Positions 17,646 through 28,308 of a stretch of 32,433 bases of DNA are shown one piece after another; positions within the stretch are counted from its first letter, which is position 1; the number at the start of each line of letters is the position of its first letter. The stretch spans positions 1 through 32,433 of the forward strand of contig JARLGO010000274.1 in NCBI GenBank assembly GCA_031292655.1, written 5' to 3'. Below the pieces are notes generated by a model. That model saw only the letters and a list, made by a program, of their open reading frames with translations, was not told the origin of the DNA and searched no databases. This DNA is from Geothrix sp. (GTDB lineage: Bacteria; Acidobacteriota; Holophagae; Holophagales; Holophagaceae). The position numbers and the translations under genes are program-made.

Positions 17646-18512
17646 GTGCCCCTCCGGCATCTCGAAGAGCGCTCGCTCGACAAGTACTTCGACTCGATCC
17701 GCCATCTGCCCTTGCTGACGGCGGAGGAGGAGCGGATCAACGGGCGGCTCTGGCAGAACGACCGCAACCCCGAGGGCCTGCGCAAGCTGGTGGAGGGCAA
17801 TCTGCGCTTCGTGGTCAAGGAGGCCCGCAAGTTCGAAGGCATGGGCCTCGACCTGCTGGACCTCATCAGCGAGGGCAATCTCGGCCTCATCGAGGCGGCC
17901 AAGCGCTTCGATCCCGAGCGGCAGAACAAATTCCTCACCTACGCCTCCTGGTGGGTGCGGCAGGCCATTTTCCACGCCCTGGCCGAACACGGGAACAAGA
18001 TCCGCCTGCCCCAGAAGGTGGCGGGCCACCTGGTGCAGCTGAATCGCGTCACCCAGAAGCTCAGCCAGGCCCTGGGCCGGGCGCCCATGCTGCAGGAGAT
18101 CGCCGAGGCGGCCGGCCTGAGCATCGAGGACGTGGAGCGCTACCAGCTCCTTCAGCAGACGACCTCCACGGTCTCCACCGAGCAGGGTCTCGGGGACTCG
18201 GATCTCACCGTGGGCGACAGCCTGGAGCAGGAGGTGGAACCCTCCGCCATGCACACGCTGGACCAGGAGGCCTTCCTCGAGCAGATCGAGGTCAGCCTCG
18301 CCGCCCTGAGCGCCAAGGAACGCACCATCATCTCGCTCCACTTCGGCATCGGCGGCGAGGATCCCCTGACCCTCGAGCAGATCGGCAAGCGCTTCGACCC
18401 GCCCATCTCCCGCGAGCGGGTGCGCCAGCTGGAGGAGCGGGCCTTCGCGCGCATCCGGGAGCGCCGCCGGGAAGTGCTGGGCGGCTTCCTGCGGGGCGGG
18501 GACGGGCCATGA
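17646..18512 (+). CDS. Group 2-type sigma-70 family RNA polymerase sigma factor
   Basis: Region 1.2/2 (YFDSIRHLPLLTAEEE; NLRFVVKEARKFEGMGLDLLDLISEGNLGLIEAAKRFDPERQNKFLTYASWWVRQAI), region 4 (ALSAKERTIISLHFG...ISRERVRQLEERAFARIR); GTG start. Confidence 0.93.
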   Translation: MPLRHLEERSLDKYFDSIRHLPLLTAEEERINGRLWQNDRNPEGLRKLVEGNLRFVVKEARKFEGMGLDLLDLISEGNLGLIEAAKRFDPERQNKFLTYASWWVRQAIFHALAEHGNKIRLPQKVAGHLVQLNRVTQKLSQALGRAPMLQEIAEAAGLSIEDVERYQLLQQTTSTVSTEQGLGDSDLTVGDSLEQEVEPSAMHTLDQEAFLEQIEVSLAALSAKERTIISLHFGIGGEDPLTLEQIGKRFDPPISRERVRQLEERAFARIRERRREVLGGFLRGGDGP

Positions 18513-19396
18513 AGGGCCGGCCCGACTGTCCCCGCTGCCAGGGCCAGGGCCTGATCTTCGACCCGGATCCGCAAAAGCCGGTGCTGGTCTGCGGATGCAC
18601 GGCGGACCTGGCCCCCGATGCCGAGACCCTGGGCCTCCCCTCGCGCTATCGCGAGGCGGACTTCACGCGGTTCTGGAAGTGGTGGAACAACGCCCAGGCC
18701 AGCGGGGTCAGCGCCCTGTTGGGCCGGCTGCCGGAGCTGGAGGATCTGCTAAGACGCCCTGTGGACGAGGTCGGGGAGCTGGAGGGCCGCGAGGACCTGA
18801 CAAAGCTGCTCCAGGCCCTGCGCAAGCGGCCGGAGCACGGCATCCGTCCCGCGGGGGCCGACGGCCTGGCCCAGTGGGCCACCGCAGGCAAGCACAAGTT
18901 CCGCCATGGCTGGGAGCTCTGGTGGATCCACGGTCCCGCCCAGAGCGGCCGCAGCACCCTGGCCGCGGCGGCCCTGCGGGCCTGGACCGAGCGCACGGGC
19001 CGGGGCGGCAGTTTCGTGTCCGTGCGGACCCTCAGCCAGGCCATCAAGGACGTCTACCACGACGTGCGAAGCTATCAGAACCAGGCCTTCCAGAGCGTCC
19101 GCGACCTCATCGAGCCCCTCCAGGAACAGCCCATCCTCGTGCTGGACGACTGGGACCGCATGGATTCGGACATCCGGGTGGCCCAGGCCCTGGCCCAGCT
19201 GCTGGATCATCGCTACAGCGAGGAGCTGCCCACCGTCCTCACGGCGTCCTGCTCCCCCGAGGCCATGGATCGGCGTGAGAACCATCCCCTCGTCCGGCTC
19301 GAGGACAGCAGCCTGTTCGAACGGCTGCGGGGCGCCGAACGGGTGGAGATGGTGCCCGCCCTGAAGCCCTGGATCGACCGGATGGAGCGATCCTAG
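18509..19396 (+). CDS. DnaC/DnaA-like AAA+ ATPase with N-terminal CxxC...CxC zinc-binding motif
   Basis: MKGRPDCPRCQGQGLIFDPDPQKPVLVCGC..., WWIHGPAQSGRSTLAAAAL (Walker A-like), PILVLDDWDRM (Walker B); 4-bp overlap with sigma factor gene. Confidence 0.75.
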   Translation: MKGRPDCPRCQGQGLIFDPDPQKPVLVCGCTADLAPDAETLGLPSRYREADFTRFWKWWNNAQASGVSALLGRLPELEDLLRRPVDEVGELEGREDLTKLLQALRKRPEHGIRPAGADGLAQWATAGKHKFRHGWELWWIHGPAQSGRSTLAAAALRAWTERTGRGGSFVSVRTLSQAIKDVYHDVRSYQNQAFQSVRDLIEPLQEQPILVLDDWDRMDSDIRVAQALAQLLDHRYSEELPTVLTASCSPEAMDRRENHPLVRLEDSSLFERLRGAERVEMVPALKPWIDRMERS

Positions 19397-19399
19397 TCG

Positions 19400-21949
19400 A
19401 TGAAAGCCCTGCTGCGCGGCCTGCTCCGTCTGCACCTCTCCCGGTCCCGGGGCCTGTGGCTGCTCGTGGCGGGCCTGACGCTCCTGCTCGGGTGGGGCGT
19501 GCTGCGGGTGGAGCGGGCCCTGGATCTCATGAGCCTGCTGCCTTCGGAACATCCGGCCGTGCGGGCGAACCTGGAGGCGGGCGTGGGTCAGCAGGAGCTG
19601 ATCTGGCTGGTGGCCGAGGGGGACGAGGCCGACCTGGAGGCGCGCAGAACCTGGGCCGAGGGCCTGGTGGACCGACTGCTGGTCGAGGGGAACCTGCCCC
19701 TCAATGGTCTGGCGGCGGAGGGCCGCCTTTCGGATCCCATCCCGGTTCCGGGACCCGGCGGGGCCAGCCCCTGGCCCGCGCTGCTTGCCGTGGGGGCCAT
19801 CGCGGAAGGGGATGCGGCCGTGACCCGCCTCACCACGGAAACCCTCTACACCCTGGCTCCCGCCTGGCTGGGGGACCGCCTGGCCCCCCTGATGGATCCC
19901 GTCTGGCTTCAGCACCGCCTCCAGGCCACCGCCCGGAACCTGGCCTCGCCGGAGCCCCTGGCGGCGGCCCTGGCGCGGCTCGATCCCCTGGGCCTGCGCG
20001 ACCTCACGCCGCAGAACGGGGAAGGCATGGCCAAGGCCCGAGAGCTGGGCCGCTCCTTCACCCTGCACATTCGCACGGGGTATTTCGAAACGAAGGATGG
20101 GCACTTCGTGCTGCTGCCCCTGGTGGCGGGATTCCCGGCCACGAAGACGAAGGCCACCACCCGCCTCCTGACCTGGCTGGGACGGGGGGCCCTGGGACCC
20201 CTGCCCGCCTCCGCGGGCCTCCGGGAGGCGGAAGCCGCCCTGGCGCCCTCCCCAGAACGCCCCTTTCCGATCCAGGTCACCGGCGCCCATGCCATCACGG
20301 CCTGGGAGTCCCATCGCCTCACCCTCGAAGTCCTCCTGAGCCTCGGCCTGAGCTTTCTCCTCATCGGCCTCGTCTACTGGCTGGGCTTCCGCACCCTGGC
20401 CGGCTACGGCTTCGTCATGGTGCCCCTGCTCATCGGCATGGTCTGGGCCCTCGGGCTCACGGGCTGGATCCTGGGCCGGGTGAACCTGATGGCCGCAGGC
20501 TTTGGCGCGGTGCTGCTGGGGGTGGGGGACGACGTGGGCATCCTCCTCTTCAGCCGCTACCGGGACGAGCGCCGGGCGGGCCGTTCCAAGCCCTGGGCCC
20601 TGCGGGCCGCCCTGCTGGGCACGGGCCCGGGCGTGGTGGCCGGGGCGCTCGCCACGGCCCTGGCCTTCCTGGCCCTGGCCTTCGCCCCCTTCCCGGGCAT
20701 CCGCGATCTGGGCCTCACCACGGGGCTGGGCCTGCTGGCCTGTCTCGCCGCCACCTTCCTGGTCCTGCCCGCGCTGCTGATCCGGCTGGACCACGGGACC
20801 GGGGCCTTCGCTCCAGGCCCTGCCCAGGCTGCCGCCCCCCGCCGGCGCTGGGCTCCCTGGGCGGCCCTCGCCCTGCTGGTCCTGGCCCTGATCGGCGCAC
20901 CCCGCACCCGCTGGGAGGAGGACCTGCGGCGCTTCCGCGCCCAGGGCAACCCCGCCCTCATCTTGCAGGAGCGCCTGACCAGGACCCTCGGGGCCAGCCT
21001 CCAGCCCCTGGCCCTCCAGATTCCGCTGGAGGACCCGGATCGGCTGCCGGCCCGGTGGAACAAGCTCAGTCCCATTTTGCGTGAGGCCGGGCTGCCGGTG
21101 CCCGACTGGGAGGTTCTCGATCCCGAGCTGCGCCACGGGCTCGGATCGGAAACCTGGCGCCGGCAGGTGCTGGAAGCCGCCGCCAAGGCGGGCCTGGACC
21201 CCGCCGGGCTGGAAGGCCCCCTGGCCGCCCTGGCCGCCGCTGCGTCGAACCCGGCCCTGCCCGTGGGCGCCCTGCAGGCGCTGTTGCCCCGGGCCTCCCA
21301 GCCGGAGGAGCACCATCCCTGGAGCCTCTGGGAGGGCCTCCGCCCAGGCCGGCCCCTTCCGTCCCTGGCCTCCACCCTGACGGTGCCCCTGCGCCTGGAT
21401 GAGGCCACCCTGCTCCGCCTCACGCCCAGGGTGGAGGCCGCCGGGGGCCGCTTCGTGGGGACCCAGCCCCTCTTCCGGGTGGTGAAGGGCATTGCCAAGG
21501 AGGCCGTCCAGGAGGCCGTCCTCCTGGCCCTGGTGGGCATCCTCGGGGTCATCGCCCTCTTCGGACGCAACCTGCGCTTCGCCTTGTATGCCCTAGTGCC
21601 CCTCCTCGCCAGTCAGGCCGGGGCCTTCGGGGCCCTCGGCTGGGGTGGCGAGCCGCTGACCTTCCTGTCCCTCATGGCCATCCCCATCGCCCTGGGGGTG
21701 AGCGTGGACACGGCCTTCAACCTGCTGCACCGGGCCCGGAGCGAGGCCGATGCGCCCCGGCGCGTGGCCCGGGTGAACGCCGTGTGCGCGGGCACCACCC
21801 TGGCCGGCTTCGGCGGCATGGTCTTCAGCGGCTACCGCGGCCTGCGGGGCCTCGGCCTGGCCTGCCTGGGCGGTGTCGCCCTGGCCCTGCTGCTCACCCA
21901 GTGGCTGCTGCCCGTGCTGCTGGAGAAGTGGCCCCTGGAGAAGAAGTGA
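19400..21949 (+). CDS. MMPL/RND superfamily transporter (HpnN-like exporter)
   Basis: 849 aa with two blocks of TM helices (FLLIGLVYWLGFRTLAGYGFVMVPLLIGMVWALGLTGWILGRVNLMAAGFGAVLLGVGDDVGILLFSRYRDER; PIALGVSVDTAFNLLHRARSE). Confidence 0.85.
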   Translation: MKALLRGLLRLHLSRSRGLWLLVAGLTLLLGWGVLRVERALDLMSLLPSEHPAVRANLEAGVGQQELIWLVAEGDEADLEARRTWAEGLVDRLLVEGNLPLNGLAAEGRLSDPIPVPGPGGASPWPALLAVGAIAEGDAAVTRLTTETLYTLAPAWLGDRLAPLMDPVWLQHRLQATARNLASPEPLAAALARLDPLGLRDLTPQNGEGMAKARELGRSFTLHIRTGYFETKDGHFVLLPLVAGFPATKTKATTRLLTWLGRGALGPLPASAGLREAEAALAPSPERPFPIQVTGAHAITAWESHRLTLEVLLSLGLSFLLIGLVYWLGFRTLAGYGFVMVPLLIGMVWALGLTGWILGRVNLMAAGFGAVLLGVGDDVGILLFSRYRDERRAGRSKPWALRAALLGTGPGVVAGALATALAFLALAFAPFPGIRDLGLTTGLGLLACLAATFLVLPALLIRLDHGTGAFAPGPAQAAAPRRRWAPWAALALLVLALIGAPRTRWEEDLRRFRAQGNPALILQERLTRTLGASLQPLALQIPLEDPDRLPARWNKLSPILREAGLPVPDWEVLDPELRHGLGSETWRRQVLEAAAKAGLDPAGLEGPLAALAAAASNPALPVGALQALLPRASQPEEHHPWSLWEGLRPGRPLPSLASTLTVPLRLDEATLLRLTPRVEAAGGRFVGTQPLFRVVKGIAKEAVQEAVLLALVGILGVIALFGRNLRFALYALVPLLASQAGAFGALGWGGEPLTFLSLMAIPIALGVSVDTAFNLLHRARSEADAPRRVARVNAVCAGTTLAGFGGMVFSGYRGLRGLGLACLGGVALALLLTQWLLPVLLEKWPLEKK

Positions 21950-23010
21950 ATCCGTTGAACGACCTGCTGCAAGCGCGCCTGCTTCAAGGCCCCATCCCCG
22001 CCGCCGAGGTGATGGCCCTGGGCCTCTACCACCCGGAGCACGGCTACTACCGCCGCTCGACCGGGCCCTGGGGCTTCGAGGGCAAGGACTACTACACGGC
22101 CCTGGACCTGGGGCCCCTGCTGGGGCAGACCCTGGCCCTGCGGCTGGAGGCGGCCTGGGAGCGGCTGGGCCGGCCCCCGCGGTTCACGGCGCTGGAGCCC
22201 GGCGCGGGGCGCGGCTGGCTGGGCCGTGATGTGCTGAACGCCGTGTCCGGCCCCTTCGCCGAAGCCCTGGTCTACGTCCATCAGGACGACAACCCGGCCG
22301 CAAAGAAAGCCGCGCAAGCCGCCCTCATGCCTTTTCTAACGGCAAATCGCGCGCGATTCGCCACCGAGGCCGAGCCCCTGGAGCCGTTCATCGGTGCCGT
22401 GTTCAGCAACGAGCTCTTCGACGCCCTGCCCGCCCAGCCCTGGCGCTGGAACGGCGAAGGCTGGGCCCGGGAGGTGCTGACGGTCGCGGGTCCCCAGTGG
22501 CAGGAGGCGGATCCCGGCGAGGCCGGAGCCTGGTTTGCAGCTCAGAGCGACGGCCTGGAACCCGGGGACGGGAGCATCTGGTGCGAGGCCCTGCCGGGCC
22601 TGGTGCAGGACCTGGCGGGATCTCTGGAGGCGGGGCTGTTCCTGGCGGTGGACTACGGCGAATCCGCCGCCCGGCTGCTGGCCAAGGGCGCCGACCTGCG
22701 GCGCTTCAAGGCCCACAGCGTGGATGGGAAGTGGCACGAGGACCTGGGCGAGGCGGACCTGACCGCAGATGTCGATTTCACGCGGCTGGCCGCCCTTCTG
22801 GAGGAGGAGGGCCTGACCGACCTCTCCCACCTGGAGCTGAGCAAGTGGGTCCGCACCCACGCCCCCCTGGACCAGTGGGGTGCCCAGTGGTTGAGCCTGC
22901 CCACCTCCGAGCGCATGAAGCGCACCGAGAATCTCCTGCAGCTCACCCTGCCCAACATGATGGGCAGCCGGTTCCGGGTGCTGGAAGGGTGGAAGGGGAA
23001 AGCGGTCTAG
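21946..23010 (+). CDS. SAM-dependent methyltransferase, MidA/NDUFAF7 (COG1565-type) family
   Basis: MALGLYHPEHGYYRRSTGPWGFEGKDYYTALDLGPLLGQTLALRLE, LEPGAGRGWLGRDVL, GAVFSNELFDALPAQPW; GTG start overlapping upstream stop. Confidence 0.85.
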   Translation: MNPLNDLLQARLLQGPIPAAEVMALGLYHPEHGYYRRSTGPWGFEGKDYYTALDLGPLLGQTLALRLEAAWERLGRPPRFTALEPGAGRGWLGRDVLNAVSGPFAEALVYVHQDDNPAAKKAAQAALMPFLTANRARFATEAEPLEPFIGAVFSNELFDALPAQPWRWNGEGWAREVLTVAGPQWQEADPGEAGAWFAAQSDGLEPGDGSIWCEALPGLVQDLAGSLEAGLFLAVDYGESAARLLAKGADLRRFKAHSVDGKWHEDLGEADLTADVDFTRLAALLEEEGLTDLSHLELSKWVRTHAPLDQWGAQWLSLPTSERMKRTENLLQLTLPNMMGSRFRVLEGWKGKAV

Positions 23011-23092
23011 CCACGGATGAACACGGATTCACACGGATAGAAAAGGCGTTCTTCATCTGTGTTCATCTGTGTTCATCTGAGTTAATCCGTGG
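23011..23092. repeat. Intergenic inverted-repeat element (CCACGGAT ... ATCCGTGG) with internal short periodic repeats
   Basis: CCACGGATGAACACGGATTCACACGGATAG ... CATCTGTGTTCATCTGTGTTCATCTGAGTTAATCCGTGG lies exactly between convergent stop codons. Confidence 0.85.
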
Positions 23093-23093
23093 T

Positions 23094-25013
23094 TCATTTC
23101 TGCTTTTCTGACCACACGCCTACGCCGATGCCGCTGGGTCTCGCCGCATCGTGAAAGACGGTGTGGGTGGCCTTCCGGTAGTCCTCGGGCCGGGCCTGGT
23201 TGATGTCCATGAACACCTGGGGATTGCGGTCCATGAGGGGGAACCAGGTGCTTTGGATCTGCACCATGACGCGATGCCCCTTCTTGAAGGTGTGGAAAAT
23301 GTCGTTCATGGTCCAGGCCACGCGGGTGGGCTGGCCGGGCGTGAAGGGGGCGGGGTGTTCCAGGCTGTCCCGGAACTTGCCCCGCATCACCTCGCCGCGC
23401 ACCAGCTGCTGGTAGCCGCCCATGGGGTTGGGGTTGGGGTCCCAGATCGGGCCGCCCTCCTCGAAGTCCGGATTCTTGAAATCATCGGGATAGACATCGA
23501 TGAGCTTCACCACCCAGTCGGCGTCCGTTCCGGTGGTGGCCACGAAGAGCTCGGGGTGGAGGGGTCCGGCCAGGGTCAGGTCGTGGGCCAGCACCTCGGT
23601 CCGGAACACCAGCACGTCCGGGCGCCGCCCGGCGAAGCGCTGGTCCGCGGTCATGTACTCCCGGGGCATGCCGATGGCGACCTGCTCGATGAAGGGCACG
23701 GGCTTGGCGGGATCGGAGACGAAGGCGTCCGCCCCACCGTCCGGCGGCGGCGGCGTGAAGGAGAGGCGCCCATCGGGCTGAAGGTAGAGCGCCGAGGGCT
23801 TCGTCCCCTTTGGGGGCCAGGCATCGAGGCTGTGCCAGCGGTTGGCGCCGGTCTCGAAGACGGTGGCCTTCGCCGGGAGGGGATCCTGGGTGCCCTTCAG
23901 GTGGCGCATGAAAAAGGGGAAGAGCACCTCTCGCTGGAACCACTCCGAGGTGTCGGCCCCGAATTGCACCGGGCCCAGGTGGTCCCCCTTGGTGCGCTCC
24001 CAGCCCCCGTGGGACCAGGGGCCCATGACCAGGCAGCTGTCCGTGGCGGGGCTCTGGCGGGCGAGGGCCTGGAAGACCTGGAGGGCGCCGTAGAGGTTTT
24101 CCGCGTCGAACCACCCGCCCACGGTGAGCACGGCGGGCTTCACGTCCTTCAGCTGGGGCCGCAGGTTGCGGGCCTGCCAGAAGGCGTCGTAGGTGGGGTG
24201 GTCCAGCATCTCGTTCCAGAAGGCCACCTCCTTCGTGTACCGCCGGGTGGCGCCGGTGCTGCCCAGGCGCAGGAACCAGTCGTAGCCGTCCGAGGTGCCA
24301 TGGTCCAGGGGCGTGGGCCAGGCGCTGGTGGGTGAAGGCCGGGGCTGGCCGAAGCTCACCATGAAGTTGAAGGCGTGGGGCAGCCAGAGGGCGCCGTTGC
24401 GGTGGAAGTCGTCCCCCTGGAACCAGTCCACGATGGGCGCCTGGGGCGAGACGGCCTTGAGGGCCGGATGGCCCGACAGCATCCCCACGGCGGTGTAGAA
24501 GCCGGGGTAGCTGATGCCCCACTGGCCCACGCGGCCGTTGTGTCCGCGGACATGCTGGAGCAGCCATTCGATGGTGTCGTAGGTGTCGGTGCTCTCGTCC
24601 ACGGCGGCGCCGCTGAGGGCCCGCTGGGGCCGCATGTTCACGAACTCCCCCTCGGACATCATCCGCCCGCGGACATCCTGGTAGACGAAGATGAAGCCCT
24701 CCTCCTGGAACTGGGTGGAAGGGCCGAGCTGGGCCATGAAGGCCGTCTCCCCGTAGGGGGCCACGCTGTAGGGGGTGCGCTGCAGGAGGATGGGGTAGGC
24801 GCGGCTGGTGTCCTTCGGCGCGTAGATGGCCGTGAAGAGGCGCACCCCATCCCGCATGGGGATGAGGACCTCGCGCTTGGTGTAGCGGTCCCGGACCCGG
24901 TTGGACTCGGCGGCCGTCCCCGCCTGGGTCGGCCGGGCCTGGAGCCCCGGGGGGACCGCCAGGAGGAGGACGGCGAGGAGGGCCGAAACCCGCAGGCAAC
25001 GAGGAAAGGACAT
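23094..25013 (-). CDS. Secreted CocE/NonD family (peptidase S15-like) alpha/beta hydrolase
   Basis: Signal peptide MSFPRCLRVSALLAVLLLAVPPGLQA; IPMRDGVRLFTAIYAPKD, VYQDVRGRMMSEGEF, GRVGQWGISYPGFYTAVGML nucleophile elbow. Confidence 0.92.
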   Translation of the reverse strand: MSFPRCLRVSALLAVLLLAVPPGLQARPTQAGTAAESNRVRDRYTKREVLIPMRDGVRLFTAIYAPKDTSRAYPILLQRTPYSVAPYGETAFMAQLGPSTQFQEEGFIFVYQDVRGRMMSEGEFVNMRPQRALSGAAVDESTDTYDTIEWLLQHVRGHNGRVGQWGISYPGFYTAVGMLSGHPALKAVSPQAPIVDWFQGDDFHRNGALWLPHAFNFMVSFGQPRPSPTSAWPTPLDHGTSDGYDWFLRLGSTGATRRYTKEVAFWNEMLDHPTYDAFWQARNLRPQLKDVKPAVLTVGGWFDAENLYGALQVFQALARQSPATDSCLVMGPWSHGGWERTKGDHLGPVQFGADTSEWFQREVLFPFFMRHLKGTQDPLPAKATVFETGANRWHSLDAWPPKGTKPSALYLQPDGRLSFTPPPPDGGADAFVSDPAKPVPFIEQVAIGMPREYMTADQRFAGRRPDVLVFRTEVLAHDLTLAGPLHPELFVATTGTDADWVVKLIDVYPDDFKNPDFEEGGPIWDPNPNPMGGYQQLVRGEVMRGKFRDSLEHPAPFTPGQPTRVAWTMNDIFHTFKKGHRVMVQIQSTWFPLMDRNPQVFMDINQARPEDYRKATHTVFHDAARPSGIGVGVWSEKQK

Positions 25014-25162
25014 GCGGGCTCCGAGAGTGGCCGTCCCAGGGTACCTCGATGGGGCGGGAGGATCTTCCTCCCCGATCATTCAATCTCCTCGACGGGGGGG
25101 CCGGCTTTTGATGAACTGGTGGGTGCGCCCCGAGCCGGGGCCCCGCCAGGAACGCCTTCGAC

Positions 25163-26187
25163 ATGACCCCTCCTCCCGCTGTTCTCCAGCCCGCTGAATG
25201 GGATCGCCACAGCGCCTGCTGGCTGGCCTGGCCCAGCCACGGCCACCTCTGGCGGGAGAACCTGGGTCCGGCCCAGGCGGAATTCGCGGCCCTCTGCCGG
25301 GCCATCGCCGAAGGGGGGGGCGAGGCCCTCGACCTCCTGGTGCAGGACGAAGACGCCGAAACCCAGGCCCGTGCGGCCCTGGGGCCCGTGATCGGGCAGG
25401 TGCGGTTCCATCGCGTGCCCGTGGGCGACATCTGGCTGCGGGACACGGCGCCCATCTTCGTGAAGGGTCCTTCGGGCCCCCTCGGCGCCGCCTGCTTCCG
25501 CTTCAACGGCTGGGGCGGCAAGTACGTGCTCCCCGGGGACGACCAGGTGGCGGGGCGCGTGGCGGCCCTCTGCGGCCTGCCCCGATTCCCTCACGACTGG
25601 ATCCTGGAAGGCGGTTCGGTGGAGGTGGATGGCGAGGGCACCCTCCTCACCACCCGCCAGTGCCTGCTGAATCCCAACCGCAATCCCGGCATGGGCCAGG
25701 CGGCCCTCGAGAAGGCCCTGCGGGAGAGCCTGGGCGCCGAGAAGGTGCTGTGGCTGGAGGCGGGTCTGCTCAACGACCACACGGACGGCCACATCGACAC
25801 CCTGGCCCGGTTCGTGGCGCCGGGCGTCGTGGTCTGCATGGAGGCCCGCGACGCGGGCGACCCCAACGCCGGCACCCTCGATCGCATCGCCGCGGACCTG
25901 GCGGCCTCCACCGATGCACGGGGCCGGCGGCTCCAGGTGGTGCGCATTCCCTCCCCGGGCATCGTGCGGGACGAGGCCGGCGAACTGCTGCCCGCCAGCT
26001 TCGTGAACTTCTACATCGGGAATGGAACGGTCATTGTTCCCATCTATGGAACGCCCCACGACGAGGCGGCCGTGGCCGCATTGACACCGCTCTTCCCCGG
26101 ACGCCGGGTCCTGGGCCGTTCCGCCCGTGCCATCCTCAGCGGGGGCGGTGCCTTCCACTGCATCACCCAGCAGCAGCCGGAGGTCCC

Positions 26188-26191
<4 letters not shown>
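25163..26191 (+). CDS. aguA: Agmatine deiminase
   Basis: PAEWDRHSACWLAWPSH, DIWLRDTAPIFV, FNGWGGKY, LEGGSVEVDGEGTLLTTRQCLLNPNRN, NDHTDGHIDTLARFV. Confidence 0.95.
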
Positions 26192-27058
<867 letters not shown>

Positions 27059-27069
<11 letters not shown>

Positions 27070-28243
27070 ACTGCCCCACCTGGTGATTCTGGTCCTCGGC
27101 CACGCGGGCCAGCTCGGCGGCGGTATGGGCGACCTCGGCCACCGTGCGGGCCATCTGGCTGGTGGCTGCGGCATTGTTCTCCACCCGCTCCAGGTTCACG
27201 TCCACCTGCTCGGCCACCTCGGCGCTGGTGCGGGCCTGTTCTTCGGCGGCGGCACCCACTTCGAGGATCATGGCGGCGAGGCTGCGGATGTTGGTTTCGA
27301 TGGTGCCGAGGGCCGCCACGGTGGCATTGACCATGTCGGCGCCCTGATCCACCGAGGCGTTGCTGCGCTCGATCAGGTCGCCGATCTCGCGGGCCGCCGC
27401 GCCGCTGCGTTCAGCCAGTTTGCGCACTTCCTCCGCGACCACGGCAAAGCCCTTGCCCATGGCGCCGGCCTTGGCGGCCTCGATGGCGGCGTTCAGGGAC
27501 AGCAGGTTGGTCTGGCGGGCGATGTCCTGGATCAGCCGGACGGCGGCGACCATCCGGCTGGTGGCGGCGCGGATGTCCTCCATGGCCTGGGTGCTTTCCC
27601 GGCCCGCATGGGTGCCCTGGTTCACGGCTTCCACGGCGGCTTCGGACTCCTGCTGGGATCGCCGGATGTTGCTGGAAACCTGCTCGATGGAGGCGGACAG
27701 CTCGGTGACGGCGGCGGCCACGCGTTCAAAGGCGGCCCGCTGGGCCTCGGAGTTCTCGGCGAGGCTTGAGCTGGTCGCCGCCATCTGTTCACTGGACGCC
27801 GAGAGCTGGGTGGCCCCGCTGGCCACGGAATTGGAGGAACCGCTCAGGTTCTTGAAGACCTCCCGGAGGCGGGCGTTGTAGGCATTGAAGGCGGTCGCGG
27901 CCTGGCCGATCTCGTCTTTGCTTTCGACCTCCAGCTGGAGGGTGAGGTCGCTTTGGCCCAGGCCATCGGCCAGGGCCTTGAGGGGGCGCGTGATCCAGAG
28001 GCTGATCCGGTACACGAGGGTGAACGTGATCATCCAGACCACGAAGGAGGTTCCGAGGTCGAAGACAAACGAGCGCCAGAGGGGCTGGCTCATGTCGAGG
28101 CCCTTCTCGACCAGGCCCTTTGAACCGAGGGCCTGGTAGTCCATCCAGGCGTCGTGGAGGTTGAAGAAGGCATATCCCGCCATGGGTGGCATGAGCATCA
28201 GCAGGAGCTTGCCGCGCACACTCAGGCGATGGGACAGCGACAT
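27059..28243 (-). CDS. Methyl-accepting chemotaxis protein with TM helices and HAMP
   Basis: Hydrophobic N-terminal segments, HAMP ([41 protein letters not shown]), signalling hairpin [43 protein letters not shown]. Confidence 0.95.
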
Positions 28244-28308
28244 GGGGACTCCCTCAGGCACCGGCGCCTCGCCCTTCTCATCGGCCGTGCACCAGGGTTG
28301 TCTGAACT

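Noticed and set aside
18749-21316. 855-aa minus-strand ORF antisense to the ATPase and MMPL transporter genes
   Set aside because: Low-complexity Gly/Gln/Pro/Arg composition, no domain, fully explained by the sense genes.
25014-25162. Possible regulatory RNA between the hydrolase and aguA
   Set aside because: GC-rich divergent intergenic spacer with only a short GAGGATCTTCCTC palindrome; no recognisable riboswitch structure.
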